From the NCBI GenBank assembly GCA_019636015.1, contig JAHBYJ010000001.1, positions 1,426,001 to 1,490,000 of the forward strand: a stretch of 64,000 nucleotides of DNA, in the 5' to 3' direction. Each line of letters opens with the position of its first letter. Within the stretch, counting starts at the first letter, position 1. Source of the DNA: Parvibaculaceae bacterium (lineage in GTDB: Bacteria; Pseudomonadota; Alphaproteobacteria; Parvibaculales; Parvibaculaceae). Under the pieces are notes generated by a model. The model saw nothing but the letters and a program-made list of their open reading frames with translations. It did not search any database and was not told the origin of the DNA. The position numbers and the translations under genes were made by a program. This document shows, one piece after another, positions 24,362 to 33,329 of this stretch.

Positions 24362-24430
24362 TGGCGCGAGCCTGCGGCATCTGCCCCCCAGTTGCGTAAA
24401 TCTGCCGCGGGAAAAGTAAGGTTGCGTAAG

Positions 24431-24465
24431 AAAGCCCGGCGCCTCGAAAGAGGGCCGGGCTTTTT
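24431..24465 (+). terminator. Intrinsic terminator of the phasin gene
   Basis: AAAGCCCGGC (24431-24440) pairs with GCCGGGCTTT (24454-24463) around a 13-base loop and continues into a T-run. It is 70 bases after the phasin stop. The stretch between holds two direct copies of GTTGCGTAA exactly 30 bases apart (24391 and 24421). Confidence 0.9.
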
Positions 24466-24486
24466 GTCTGGATCGCGCTGCGAGGT

Positions 24487-24991
24487 TCAGACGGTCGCGC
24501 GTTCCCGCACCCGGGCCGCAAGCCGCTGGCGAAGCGAAAGTACCGTCTCCCTGCCGTCCGCCGCGGGCTGATAGAACACCGTGAAGAAGCCCGCGCATTC
24601 CGCGAAGATTTCCGGCGTGATGTTGTCGGCCACTTCCAGCGCGTCGAAGCCGCAGCGGATCATGAACTGAAACTGGTCGCGCAGCACATTGCCCACCGCG
24701 CGCAGCTCGCCCTTGTAGCCATGGCGCTCACGTAAGAGCCGCGCATAGGAATAGGCGCGGCCGTTGCGATAGGCCGGAAATTCGAGCGCCACCACCGCGA
24801 GCTTGTCGAGGTCTTCCACGATCGCGGAAGGTTCCTGGCCGCTCTTCAGGCGCACGCCGACAGGCGTGTTGCGCGCGCGAAGCGTCTCGCGCTCCGCCTG
24901 CCAGCGTTCGAGCGAGACGATCGCCGCGCCTTCCGGCAGCGCGTCCTCGTCGCCGACCGTGACGAACGGGTCCTCGACGAATGCGCCGTTC

Positions 24992-25005
<14 letters not shown>
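24487..25005 (-). CDS. DUF934 domain-containing protein (sulfite reductase-associated)
   Basis: 172 aa. The sequence QLIKNGAFVEDPFVTVGDED, then LKSGQEPSAIVEDLDKLAVV, FPAYRNGRAYSYARLLRERH and LRDQFQFMIRCGFDALEV is diagnostic of DUF934. The family nearly always lies beside assimilatory sulfite reductase genes and is thought to be an accessory factor. AGGAG stands seven bases before ATG 25005, which overlaps the 3' end of the reductase gene by 14 bases. Unlike many relatives, no cysH follows; the next gene leftward is the convergent phasin. Confidence 0.9.
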
Positions 25006-26650
<1,645 letters not shown>

Positions 26651-26690
26651 GAACTTCTGCCTTTGCCTTTCGGCTCTTCAACCGTGCCGA

Positions 26691-27026
26691 TCAACCATGA
26701 ACGCCGGAAAGTTCCGCCTGCTTGCCGAGATCGAGGCGCACGGTCGGCCCCGCCTGGCGGATCGTCTCGCGCACGCTCGCCGCGCGGATGCCGCTCTCCT
26801 CGCGGGCGACCTCGAACAGATAGGGTTCCACAACCGTGTTGTTCTCGACGGTGGGGGCGGCTTTCGCGAGCAGGGCCTCCGCCGCTTCCTTGCCTTCGGC
26901 CACGGCGGCGTCCTGCAGCGATTCCGACCACCCGGCATCGGCCGTGAGGTAGACCACGATCCCGTCCGAGAGGCGGTTCGCCGTCACTGCCTGAAATTGT
27001 GCGCCCTTGCGGGTGTGTTGAGCCAT
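26691..27026 (-). CDS. DUF2849 domain-containing protein
   Basis: 111 aa. VTANRLSDGIVVYLTADAGW, then AAPTVENNTVVEPYLFEVAR and the C-terminal ETIRQAGPTVRLDLGKQ match DUF2849, a small protein regularly encoded between siroheme synthase and sulfite reductase in alphaproteobacteria. A cysG-like gene would be expected upstream but is absent here. It is probably the first gene of the operon, 40 bases ahead of cysI. The start is ATG 27026; longer in-frame readings upstream are not conserved. Confidence 0.85.
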   Translation of the reverse strand: MAQHTRKGAQFQAVTANRLSDGIVVYLTADAGWSESLQDAAVAEGKEAAEALLAKAAPTVENNTVVEPYLFEVAREESGIRAASVRETIRQAGPTVRLDLGKQAELSGVHG

Positions 27027-27127
27027 TTCTGCGTTCCTGATACCGGAAAATGCGCGCCGACAAATGTCCGGCGAAGGAATAGGAGCGCGCGCGCCCGGAC
27101 GCAAGCGTAACGGGCTATTTCCCACGT

Positions 27128-27156
27128 AAGATGGGTTTTTTCATATTGAACGTCAA
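27128..27156 (-). promoter_or_regulatory. Candidate promoter of the sulfite reductase operon
   Basis: Read on the minus strand, TTGACG (27151-27156) is followed after 17 bases by CATCTT (27128-27133), about 100 bases before the DUF2849 start. The surrounding 27120-27200 is AT-rich compared with its flanks. The -10 match is only moderate. Confidence 0.4.
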
Positions 27157-27208
27157 CGGGCGTGTGAATTTTTCTATATAACAAATAATTCAAGTAAATA
27201 TGGCGGTA

Positions 27209-28015
27209 TCAGCCCTCCCGCCGCACCGCGCTTTCATGCCAGCGCCGCAGCAGCCGGTTCTCGAGCAGGGTGAGGGCGAAAAAGATTGCAATGCCGAGCG
27301 CCGACAGCAGGAAAAGCGCCGCGAACATGCGGGGTATGTCGAGCCGGTTCCCCGCCTCCACGATCCGCCAGGCAAGCCCGTTGCCCGAGCCCGATCCCGC
27401 CACGAACTCCGCCACTACCGCGCCGATCAGCGCCAGCCCGCCGGAAATCTTGAGGCCCGCAAGGATATAGGGCAGGGCGGAGGGAAGCTGCAGTTCCGTC
27501 AGCACCTGCCAGCGCGAGGCGCCGTAGAGCCGGAAGAGATCGCGCAGATTGTGGTCCGCCGAGCGAAGCCCCAGCGTCGTGTTGGAGAGGATCGGAAAGA
27601 AGGCGACGATCCAGGCAAGGATCAGCAGCGCGAATTCCACATTGTCATATCCGACCCAGATCAGAATGAGCGGCGCGATGGAAACGACCGGCGTCACCTG
27701 TAGCACGATGGCATAGGGAAAAAGCGCCATCTCCACATGCCGGCTCTGCGAAAAGAGAATGGCAAGCCCCACGCCGCCCACGACGGCGAGCAGGAAGGCG
27801 GCGATGGTCACTCTGAGCGTCACCCAGAGCGAGCCCATCAGCGAGCCGAAATTCTGCACGAGGCTGTCGAAGATCGCCGAAGGCGCCGGCAAAACGAAAC
27901 GCGGTATCTCGCGCAGCGTCACGAAGGTTTCCCAGACGAGCAGGAAGAGGATACCAGCCGCAATCGGCACGGCGATCCGCATGAGTCGCGCGGAGAAGGT
28001 ATCGTCGCGCTTCAT
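27209..28015 (-). CDS. ABC transporter permease (NMT1/THI5-type importer)
   Basis: 268 aa with about six helices of the BPD_transp_1 (SsuC/ThiX) fold. The EAA-like cytoplasmic loop is FRLYGASRWQVLTELQLPSA. LILIWVGYDNVEFALLILAW and ALIGAVVAEFVAGSGSGNGL are typical of this branch. It forms the membrane channel with the ATPase and binding protein encoded upstream and is the last gene of the three-gene operon (ATGA overlap). Likely substrates of such systems are thiamine pyrimidine precursors, riboflavin-like compounds or sulfonates; this cannot be narrowed here. Confidence 0.88.
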   Translation of the reverse strand: MKRDDTFSARLMRIAVPIAAGILFLLVWETFVTLREIPRFVLPAPSAIFDSLVQNFGSLMGSLWVTLRVTIAAFLLAVVGGVGLAILFSQSRHVEMALFPYAIVLQVTPVVSIAPLILIWVGYDNVEFALLILAWIVAFFPILSNTTLGLRSADHNLRDLFRLYGASRWQVLTELQLPSALPYILAGLKISGGLALIGAVVAEFVAGSGSGNGLAWRIVEAGNRLDIPRMFAALFLLSALGIAIFFALTLLENRLLRRWHESAVRREG

Positions 28016-28788
28016 ATCGCCGCCCCCTCGCGCAGCGCCGCGCTCACCCGGGCGCAGATTTCCACGTAGCGTGCGGACTCGCGGAAATCGCGCCCGCGCG
28101 GATAAGGCTCGCCGATCTCGATTTCGGCGAGAATGCGCCCCGGCCGCGCGCCCATCACCAGCACGCGCTCCGACAGGAACACGGATTCATAAATACTGTG
28201 CGTCACGAAAATCGTGGTGAAGCCCTGCGCCTGCCAAAGCGCCAGCAGATCGTCATCGAGCTTCTCCCGCGTGAATTCGTCGAGCGCCGCAAAGGGCTCG
28301 TCCATCAGCAGCACCGGCGGCTCCGTCACCAGCGCCCGCGCGATCGAGACGCGCATCTTCATGCCGCCGGAAAGCTCACGCGGGAAAGCGGCAGCGAAGT
28401 CGGAAAGCCCGACGCGCGAAAGCGCCGCCGCGATTCGCGACCCCGCATCCGCCTTCGCGATGCCTTTCAGTTTCAGCGGCAGATAGACATTGTCCGCCAC
28501 GCTCGCCCAGGGCATAAGCGTTGCATCCTGAAAGACGAAGCCGACGTCATGCGGCCGCGCGCCGGACGCCGGCCAGCCGAGTTTGCCGCGATCCTCCGCG
28601 ATCAGCCCCGCAATGATCCGCAGCAGCGTGCTCTTGCCGCAGCCCGACGGCCCGACGAGCGACACGAACCCGCCTTCGCGCACGGACGCATCCACCCCCG
28701 TCAGCGCAACCGTGCCATTCGCATAGGTCTTGCCGATGCCGCTGAGTTCGATGAGAGAGGGGGCGGCCGCCGCCCCGGCTGCGCTCAT
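28012..28788 (-). CDS. ABC transporter ATP-binding protein (NMT1/THI5-type importer)
   Basis: 258 aa. Walker A is VGPSGCGKSTLL, the signature is LSGGMKMRVSIARAL, Walker B is VLLMDEPFAALDEFT, and the H-loop is VTHSIYESVFL. The Q-loop lies in GFVFQDATLMPW. This is the SsuB/TauB/ThiZ group. It shares 4-base ATGA overlaps with the genes on both sides, so the operon order is binding protein, ATPase, permease. It is a peripheral inner-membrane protein. Confidence 0.9.
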   Translation of the reverse strand: MSAAGAAAAPSLIELSGIGKTYANGTVALTGVDASVREGGFVSLVGPSGCGKSTLLRIIAGLIAEDRGKLGWPASGARPHDVGFVFQDATLMPWASVADNVYLPLKLKGIAKADAGSRIAAALSRVGLSDFAAAFPRELSGGMKMRVSIARALVTEPPVLLMDEPFAALDEFTREKLDDDLLALWQAQGFTTIFVTHSIYESVFLSERVLVMGARPGRILAEIEIGEPYPRGRDFRESARYVEICARVSAALREGAAI

Positions 28789-29825
28789 TCCCCCGTGAGT
28801 TCCTTCTTCAGCTCGAGGCCCACGCCGCGATTGACGAATTCCAGCGTATAGGCGCTGTGGAGATCGAGGCTCGCGTCATAGACGCCGGCTTCCACCATCT
28901 CGTCATAGAACCGCTGCCAGCGCGCATCCGTCATCGCGCCGACGCCGAGTTCGAGCGTATCGCCGGAATCGACAATGCCATTTTCCTTCATGAGCCGGAT
29001 CGCGTTGGCGATCACCTCGTCGGTCATTTCCGGATTGTCGCGCTTGATGAGTTCGTTGGCGGCGGAAGGATCGCCATAGAGATAGCTGACCCAGCCCTTG
29101 ATGCTCGCATCGACGAAAGCCTGCACCGTCTCCGGATCGTCCGCGATCATGCGGTCGCTTGCGAGAATGAAGGCCGCATAGCCCGGATAGCCGTAGTCGG
29201 ACAGCAGGAACACCTGCGGCTCCACGCCTTCCTGGCGGATCATGTAGGGCTCGGAGGAAAGATAGCCCTGCTGGATCGCGCCCGGATCGGTGAGGAAGGG
29301 CGCGAGGTTGAACGTGTATTTCCGGATCTGGCTGTCCTCGAAACCGTATTTCGATTTGAGCCACAGCCAGAAGGCGCTCACCGTCGCATCCGACACCATG
29401 ATCGGCTTGCCCTTCATGTCGGCAATGCTCTTCACGTCGTCGCGCGGATGGGTGATGAAGACCTGCGGGTCCTTCTGGAACGAGGCCATCACGGCTTTCG
29501 AGCCCGCTCCCGCGGCGGCGATGTTCAGCGGAATGAAATTGTTGGAGCCGAGCCCGAACTCCACCGTATGCGCGGCGAGAAGCTGCGGCACGTTCACGCC
29601 GGGTCCGCCCTGCATGATGCGCACATTGAGGCCCGCTTCCGCGTAATAGCCATTGGCGAGCGCCTGGTAGAAGCCGCCATGTTCCGCCTGCGCCTTCCAG
29701 TCGGTGGCGAAGGTGACGGTCTTGAGATCGCCCGATGCGCCGCCGCCCGGCCGCAGCACGAGAATGATCGCCACGGCAACGGCCACGGCGGCGGCAATGC
29801 AGCCGATGATCAGATTGCGGTTCAT
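28785..29825 (-). CDS. ABC transporter substrate-binding protein, NMT1/THI5-like
   Basis: 346 aa. Residues 4-24 are a hydrophobic helix (LIIGCIAAAVAVAVAIILVL) without an obvious cleavage site, so the protein may be membrane-tethered. TDWKAQAEHGGFYQALANGY, then QGGPGVNVPQLLAAHTVEFG and a SIADMKGKPIMVS strand are hallmarks of the NMT1/THI5 fold (ThiY, RibY, SsuA relatives). TDWKAQAEHGGFY aligns with the pyrimidine-binding loop of ThiY-type proteins, so a thiamine- or flavin-related ligand is plausible. I see no TPP or FMN riboswitch upstream. It is the first gene of the operon. Confidence 0.85.
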   Translation of the reverse strand: MNRNLIIGCIAAAVAVAVAIILVLRPGGGASGDLKTVTFATDWKAQAEHGGFYQALANGYYAEAGLNVRIMQGGPGVNVPQLLAAHTVEFGLGSNNFIPLNIAAAGAGSKAVMASFQKDPQVFITHPRDDVKSIADMKGKPIMVSDATVSAFWLWLKSKYGFEDSQIRKYTFNLAPFLTDPGAIQQGYLSSEPYMIRQEGVEPQVFLLSDYGYPGYAAFILASDRMIADDPETVQAFVDASIKGWVSYLYGDPSAANELIKRDNPEMTDEVIANAIRLMKENGIVDSGDTLELGVGAMTDARWQRFYDEMVEAGVYDASLDLHSAYTLEFVNRGVGLELKKELTGE

Positions 29826-29935
29826 GTGAAGTCTCCCCCGGGAAGGCGCGTCGCCGCTGAAACGGGGGGATGGTAACAGCGCCCGCAGCCAAGGGCTACT
29901 GCGGGGGAAGGGCCCGATCCGGCGTCAGTCCCGCC

Positions 29936-30457
29936 TCAAAGCGGCTCGCAATTTGCCTGCCGGCGGAGCTGGTCGACCTCGATGGCCGCATCTTCGTTCG
30001 GCACCAGCGAACGGAAAAGAACGATGCCCCGCGTGCTCGGCGCAACGACCAGCGGCACGCCCCGGGGCGTATCCGCATTCTCGTTCGACGCCAGAATGAT
30101 CTCGATGCGGTTGCCGCGCACGCTGCGGTCGTTCACCACGAAGAAATTGTCGGTATTGGCGGCAAAGGCCGAAAGCGACCAGTAGGTGTCGGGCACGGGC
30201 GAGGTGAGCCGCACCGGCCGGTCCGATACGTCGTAGACGCAGGCCGTATAGAGCAGGTCCGGGCTCGGCCGCACGATGCCGCGCGAGTCCGCCGTCGCTC
30301 GCTCCGGATAGACGGCCTTGTTGTCGCCGCCCGCCTGCGCGGAAATGCCGGCCATCGCCCGGTTCATGATGCCGTAGGGCAGCACGAAGACGGTGAGGAT
30401 GTGGAACACGGCCGCGAGCGCGATGCTGCCCGCGATCCAGAGGGGCCAGGTTTTCAT
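29936..30457 (-). CDS. DUF1254 domain-containing membrane protein
   Basis: 173 aa. An N-terminal helix (WPLWIAGSIALAAVFHILTV) anchors a beta-rich domain with the DUF1254 pattern: PSPDLLYTACVYDVSDRPVR, VPDTYWSLSAFAANTDNFFV, then PSTRGIVLFRSLVP. The start is decided by AAGGAGG ten bases before ATG 30457; the nearer ATG at 30466 is only one base from it. The ATG overlaps the stop of the DUF1214 gene. In many bacteria DUF1254 and DUF1214 are fused in one protein; here they are adjacent genes, each with its own membrane anchor. Confidence 0.82.
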   Translation of the reverse strand: MKTWPLWIAGSIALAAVFHILTVFVLPYGIMNRAMAGISAQAGGDNKAVYPERATADSRGIVRPSPDLLYTACVYDVSDRPVRLTSPVPDTYWSLSAFAANTDNFFVVNDRSVRGNRIEIILASNENADTPRGVPLVVAPSTRGIVLFRSLVPNEDAAIEVDQLRRQANCEPL

Positions 30458-31041
30458 GACGCGCATGCCTCCTTGGCAATCTGCGGCAACACGATCCCGG
30501 AGGGGTTTCGTGCCGCGCTTTCGTCCGGATTGTAGAGCCGGAGTGTGAGGGTGAATGTGTCGCCGGTATGACCCTGACCCGTCGGGATCCAGTTTCCGTC
30601 CGCTTCCTCCGGCCCGACAGTAATGACGAAACCGCCATCTTCGTTCCGTAGAACCGTCTCGCCGCCATAGGAAAAACGGTTCTGGGGATTCGCGACGAGG
30701 TAGTGGTCCTCGCCATAAAGCGTGATGCTCCACCAGCGGGCAGGCGGATTGCTCCCCTCCACGCGATAGGTGCAGGCCGTGCGGAGCCGGTCGCCCTCTC
30801 CGTCGCGCGCAGCGGTGAAATAGATCGTTTCGCTGCGATTGAGCGCGAGAAGCCCCGCCACCGCCACACGCGCCCGCGTATAAGGATCGGCTTCCGCACT
30901 TCCGATGGTGAGGTCGGTTTCCCACGGGCCGGAGGAGACCAGCCCGCCGAGCCCGCCGGAGCGAACGAGAAGCAAGGCGGAGCCCGCGCCAAGCACGAGC
31001 GCCACCAGCACCGCCGCCACGAGCTTCAGAGCAAGCTTCAA
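30454..31041 (-). CDS. DUF1214 domain-containing membrane protein
   Basis: 195 aa. An N-terminal helix (LVAAVLVALVLGAGSALLLV) is followed by a DUF1214 beta domain: ARWWSITLYGEDHYLVANPQ, FSYGGETVLRNEDGGFVITV, GNWIPTGQGHTGDTFTLTLR. The likely topology is a periplasmic domain tethered to the inner membrane. The function is unknown; the family is linked by occurrence to lipid or envelope metabolism. The start is TTG 31041 with a G-rich Shine-Dalgarno (GGGGGG) four bases upstream; no in-frame ATG is better. It is coupled to the DUF1254 gene by ATGA. Confidence 0.82.
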   Translation of the reverse strand: MKLALKLVAAVLVALVLGAGSALLLVRSGGLGGLVSSGPWETDLTIGSAEADPYTRARVAVAGLLALNRSETIYFTAARDGEGDRLRTACTYRVEGSNPPARWWSITLYGEDHYLVANPQNRFSYGGETVLRNEDGGFVITVGPEEADGNWIPTGQGHTGDTFTLTLRLYNPDESAARNPSGIVLPQIAKEACAS

Positions 31042-31462
31042 CGATCCCCCCAGCAGACCCCATGGGGTCCAAGGATTATGGCTGCAGCATCCCGCCTCAC
31101 CCCCATGGGCGAATCACTGCGGTAACCATCCAATCGTTCCGCATTGGAACAGTCAAAGGGATAATAGGAGTGTGGTTAATAGGCCGCGGAAACTCGCATC
31201 GATGGTAATTTGGAAGCGTTTGGACTGAAGCACGAGTCTCACCATCTGGACCACCCTCCCCTTGAGGGAGGGTCAAAATTTGCAACGCAAATTTTGGGGA
31301 GGGGTGAGCGGTGAAATCGCGACGCATCCGATCTGGCGGGAGCAGAGTCCCCCTCCCCGAAATTTGCTTCGCTGACGCTCGCAACTTTCGACCCTCCCTC
31401 AAGGGGAGGGTGGACCTCAATCGGCTGCAACAAAAATCATCGCAGTCGTTTGGATATCGCCT
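31042..31462. other. 421-base intergenic region: DUF1214 leader plus repeat element
   Basis: No gene is supported here. 31056-31069 is a perfect 14-base palindrome (GACCCCATGGGGTC) in the presumed leader of the DUF1214 gene. 31140-31235 is unusually AT-rich and may hold its promoter. 31250-31413 is a two-part inverted repeat element. The last 49 bases lead into the stop of uup on the minus strand. Confidence 0.7.
31250..31413. repeat. Inverted pair of dispersed palindromic repeats (type B)
   Basis: Each half has an invariant hairpin CCCTCCCC-TTGA-GGGAGGG, then a variable hairpin, then a G-rich box (GGGGAGGGG). The left half is 31250-31310 and the right half, inverted, is about 31342-31413. 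The left half recurs nearly unchanged at 47318-47386. Arms of the variable hairpin differ between halves yet still pair, suggesting selection on structure. Confidence 0.8.
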
Positions 31463-33259
31463 TCACTCGCCCGCCAGTTCCTCGCGCTTCATCTCGAGTT
31501 CGAGCCATTGCTCCTCGGCCGCCGCAAGTTCCGCCTTCAGCTTGTCGAGCGCCGCGCTCAGCTTGTGGAAGGCGCCGGCATCGCGTGAGTAAAGGTCCGG
31601 ATCGGCGAGCCTGTTCTCCGCCGCTGCAATCTCGCTTTCGAGCTGCGGCATCCGCTTCTGCAATTCTTCCAGCGCGCGCGCATCCTTGTAGCTGAGCTTG
31701 GTCTGCGTCTTGGTGCGTTCCGCTTTCGGCGCAGCGGCGCTATCCTTCGCCACGGGACGGATGCGCTCCCTGTGCTGGCGCTGCCAGTCCGAATAGCCGC
31801 CCGGATATTCCTCCGCCCGGCCTTCGCCGTCGAGCGCGATCACCGAAGTCACCACCCGGTCGAGGAAATCGCGATCATGGCTCACCAGCAGCACCGTGCC
31901 GTCATAGTCGGACAGCATCTCCTGCAACAGGTCGAGCGTCTCCATGTCGAGATCGTTGGTCGGCTCGTCGAGGATCAGCAGGTTCGACGGCTTCGCCAGC
32001 GCCCGCGCGAGCAGCAGCCGGCATTGCTCGCCGCCCGAAAGCGCCTTCACGGGCTGTCGCGCCTGCGACTCGCGAAACAGGAAGTCGCGCAGATAGGAAA
32101 CCACATGCCGGGGCCGCCCGCGCACCATCACCTGGTCGCCGCCGCCTTCGCACAGCGTATCCCAGAGCGTCGCCTCCGGATTGAGCGAGGCGCGCGACTG
32201 GTCGATATAGACCGGCGTGAGATTGGTGCCGAGCCGCACGCTGCCGCTGTCGGGCGGAAGCGCGCCGGTCAGGATTTTCAGCAGCGTCGTCTTGCCCGCG
32301 CCGTTTGGTCCGATCAGACCCACCTTGTCGCCCCGCATGATGCGCGTCGAGAAGTTGCGCACCGCCACGCGTGTCGACCCGTCGGGCTGCGGCCAGACCT
32401 TCGTCACATCCTTTGCTTCCGCGACGAGCGAGCCCGAAGCCTGTCCGCTTTCGGCGGCAAGGTCGACGCGGCCCACCTGCTGCACCTGCGTCGCGCGCTC
32501 CTTGCGCATCGCATGCAACCGGCGAAGCCTGCCCTGGTTGCGCGTCCGCCGCGCGGAAATCCCCTCGCGCGACCATTGCGTCTCCTGCTCGATCAGCTTG
32601 TCGAGCTTGCGCTGCGTCACTTCTTCCTCGGTGAGGATCTGCTCCGCCCATTCCTCGAAATCGCCGAAGCCCTTGTCGAGGCGGCGGATGATGCCGCGAT
32701 CGAGCCACAGGCAGCCCGCCGCGAGCCGCCTCAGGAAGGCGCGGTCATGGCTGATGAGAACGAAGGCGCCGCGAAACTGCGAGAGCCGCTCTTCGAGCCA
32801 TTCGATGGAGGGGAGGTCGAGATGGTTCGTCGGCTCGTCGAGCAGCAGAATGTCCGGCTCCTCCGCCAGCACCCGGGCAAGCGCCGCCTTGCGCCCTTCG
32901 CCGCCCGAAAGCTTTGCCGGGTCCGCCTCCGGCGAGAGCTTCAGCTCGTCCAGCGCAGCAGCCGCCTTGTGCGCTTCCGCGCCGCCCGACGTCGCATAGT
33001 CGATGACGCGCTTCGCGCCGCCGAAATCCGGCACCTGTTCCAGATAGGCGATGCGCGTGCCGGGCTGGCGGAACACCTCGCCGCCATCGGGCTCGGTCAG
33101 CCCCGCCGCGATGCGCAGCAGCGTCGACTTGCCGCTCCCGTTCCGCCCGACAAGGCAGAGCCGGTCCCCCGGCGCCAGCGCAAAGCTCGCCGCCGCGATC
33201 AGAACCTGATCGGCGAAATGGGTGCTGACGTCGCGAAGGGCGAGAAGGGGCGCGGCCAT
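31463..33259 (-). CDS. uup: ABC-F family ATPase, Uup-like
   Basis: 598 aa with two ABC domains. The first has Walker A GRNGSGKSTL, signature LSGGEGRKAALARVL and Walker B ILLLDEPTNHLD; the second has [27 protein letters not shown] and LLILDEPTNDLD. There is no membrane domain. A charged coiled coil (from about residue 520, ARALEELQKRMPQLESEIAA) is the Uup C-terminal domain. ABC-F proteins act on the ribosome or, for Uup, affect transposon excision and ribosome assembly. It is convergent or co-directional with nothing close, so probably monocistronic. Confidence 0.9.
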   Translation of the reverse strand: MAAPLLALRDVSTHFADQVLIAAASFALAPGDRLCLVGRNGSGKSTLLRIAAGLTEPDGGEVFRQPGTRIAYLEQVPDFGGAKRVIDYATSGGAEAHKAAAALDELKLSPEADPAKLSGGEGRKAALARVLAEEPDILLLDEPTNHLDLPSIEWLEERLSQFRGAFVLISHDRAFLRRLAAGCLWLDRGIIRRLDKGFGDFEEWAEQILTEEEVTQRKLDKLIEQETQWSREGISARRTRNQGRLRRLHAMRKERATQVQQVGRVDLAAESGQASGSLVAEAKDVTKVWPQPDGSTRVAVRNFSTRIMRGDKVGLIGPNGAGKTTLLKILTGALPPDSGSVRLGTNLTPVYIDQSRASLNPEATLWDTLCEGGGDQVMVRGRPRHVVSYLRDFLFRESQARQPVKALSGGEQCRLLLARALAKPSNLLILDEPTNDLDMETLDLLQEMLSDYDGTVLLVSHDRDFLDRVVTSVIALDGEGRAEEYPGGYSDWQRQHRERIRPVAKDSAAAPKAERTKTQTKLSYKDARALEELQKRMPQLESEIAAAENRLADPDLYSRDAGAFHKLSAALDKLKAELAAAEEQWLELEMKREELAGE

Positions 33260-33329
33260 GATGTCGGAGTGTCCTTGATCCGCCGCCTGTATGGCTTATC
33301 GCGCCGCGCCGCGCAATTGCCTGTGCGCC

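Noticed and set aside
29826..29935. TPP or FMN riboswitch upstream of the NMT1/THI5-type importer
   Set aside because: The CUGAGA and ACCUGA-type conserved segments of TPP, and the FMN core, are absent; only a GC hairpin is seen.
31250..31413. CRISPR array
   Set aside because: Only two inverted halves with hairpins; no regular direct repeats with unique spacers and no cas genes.
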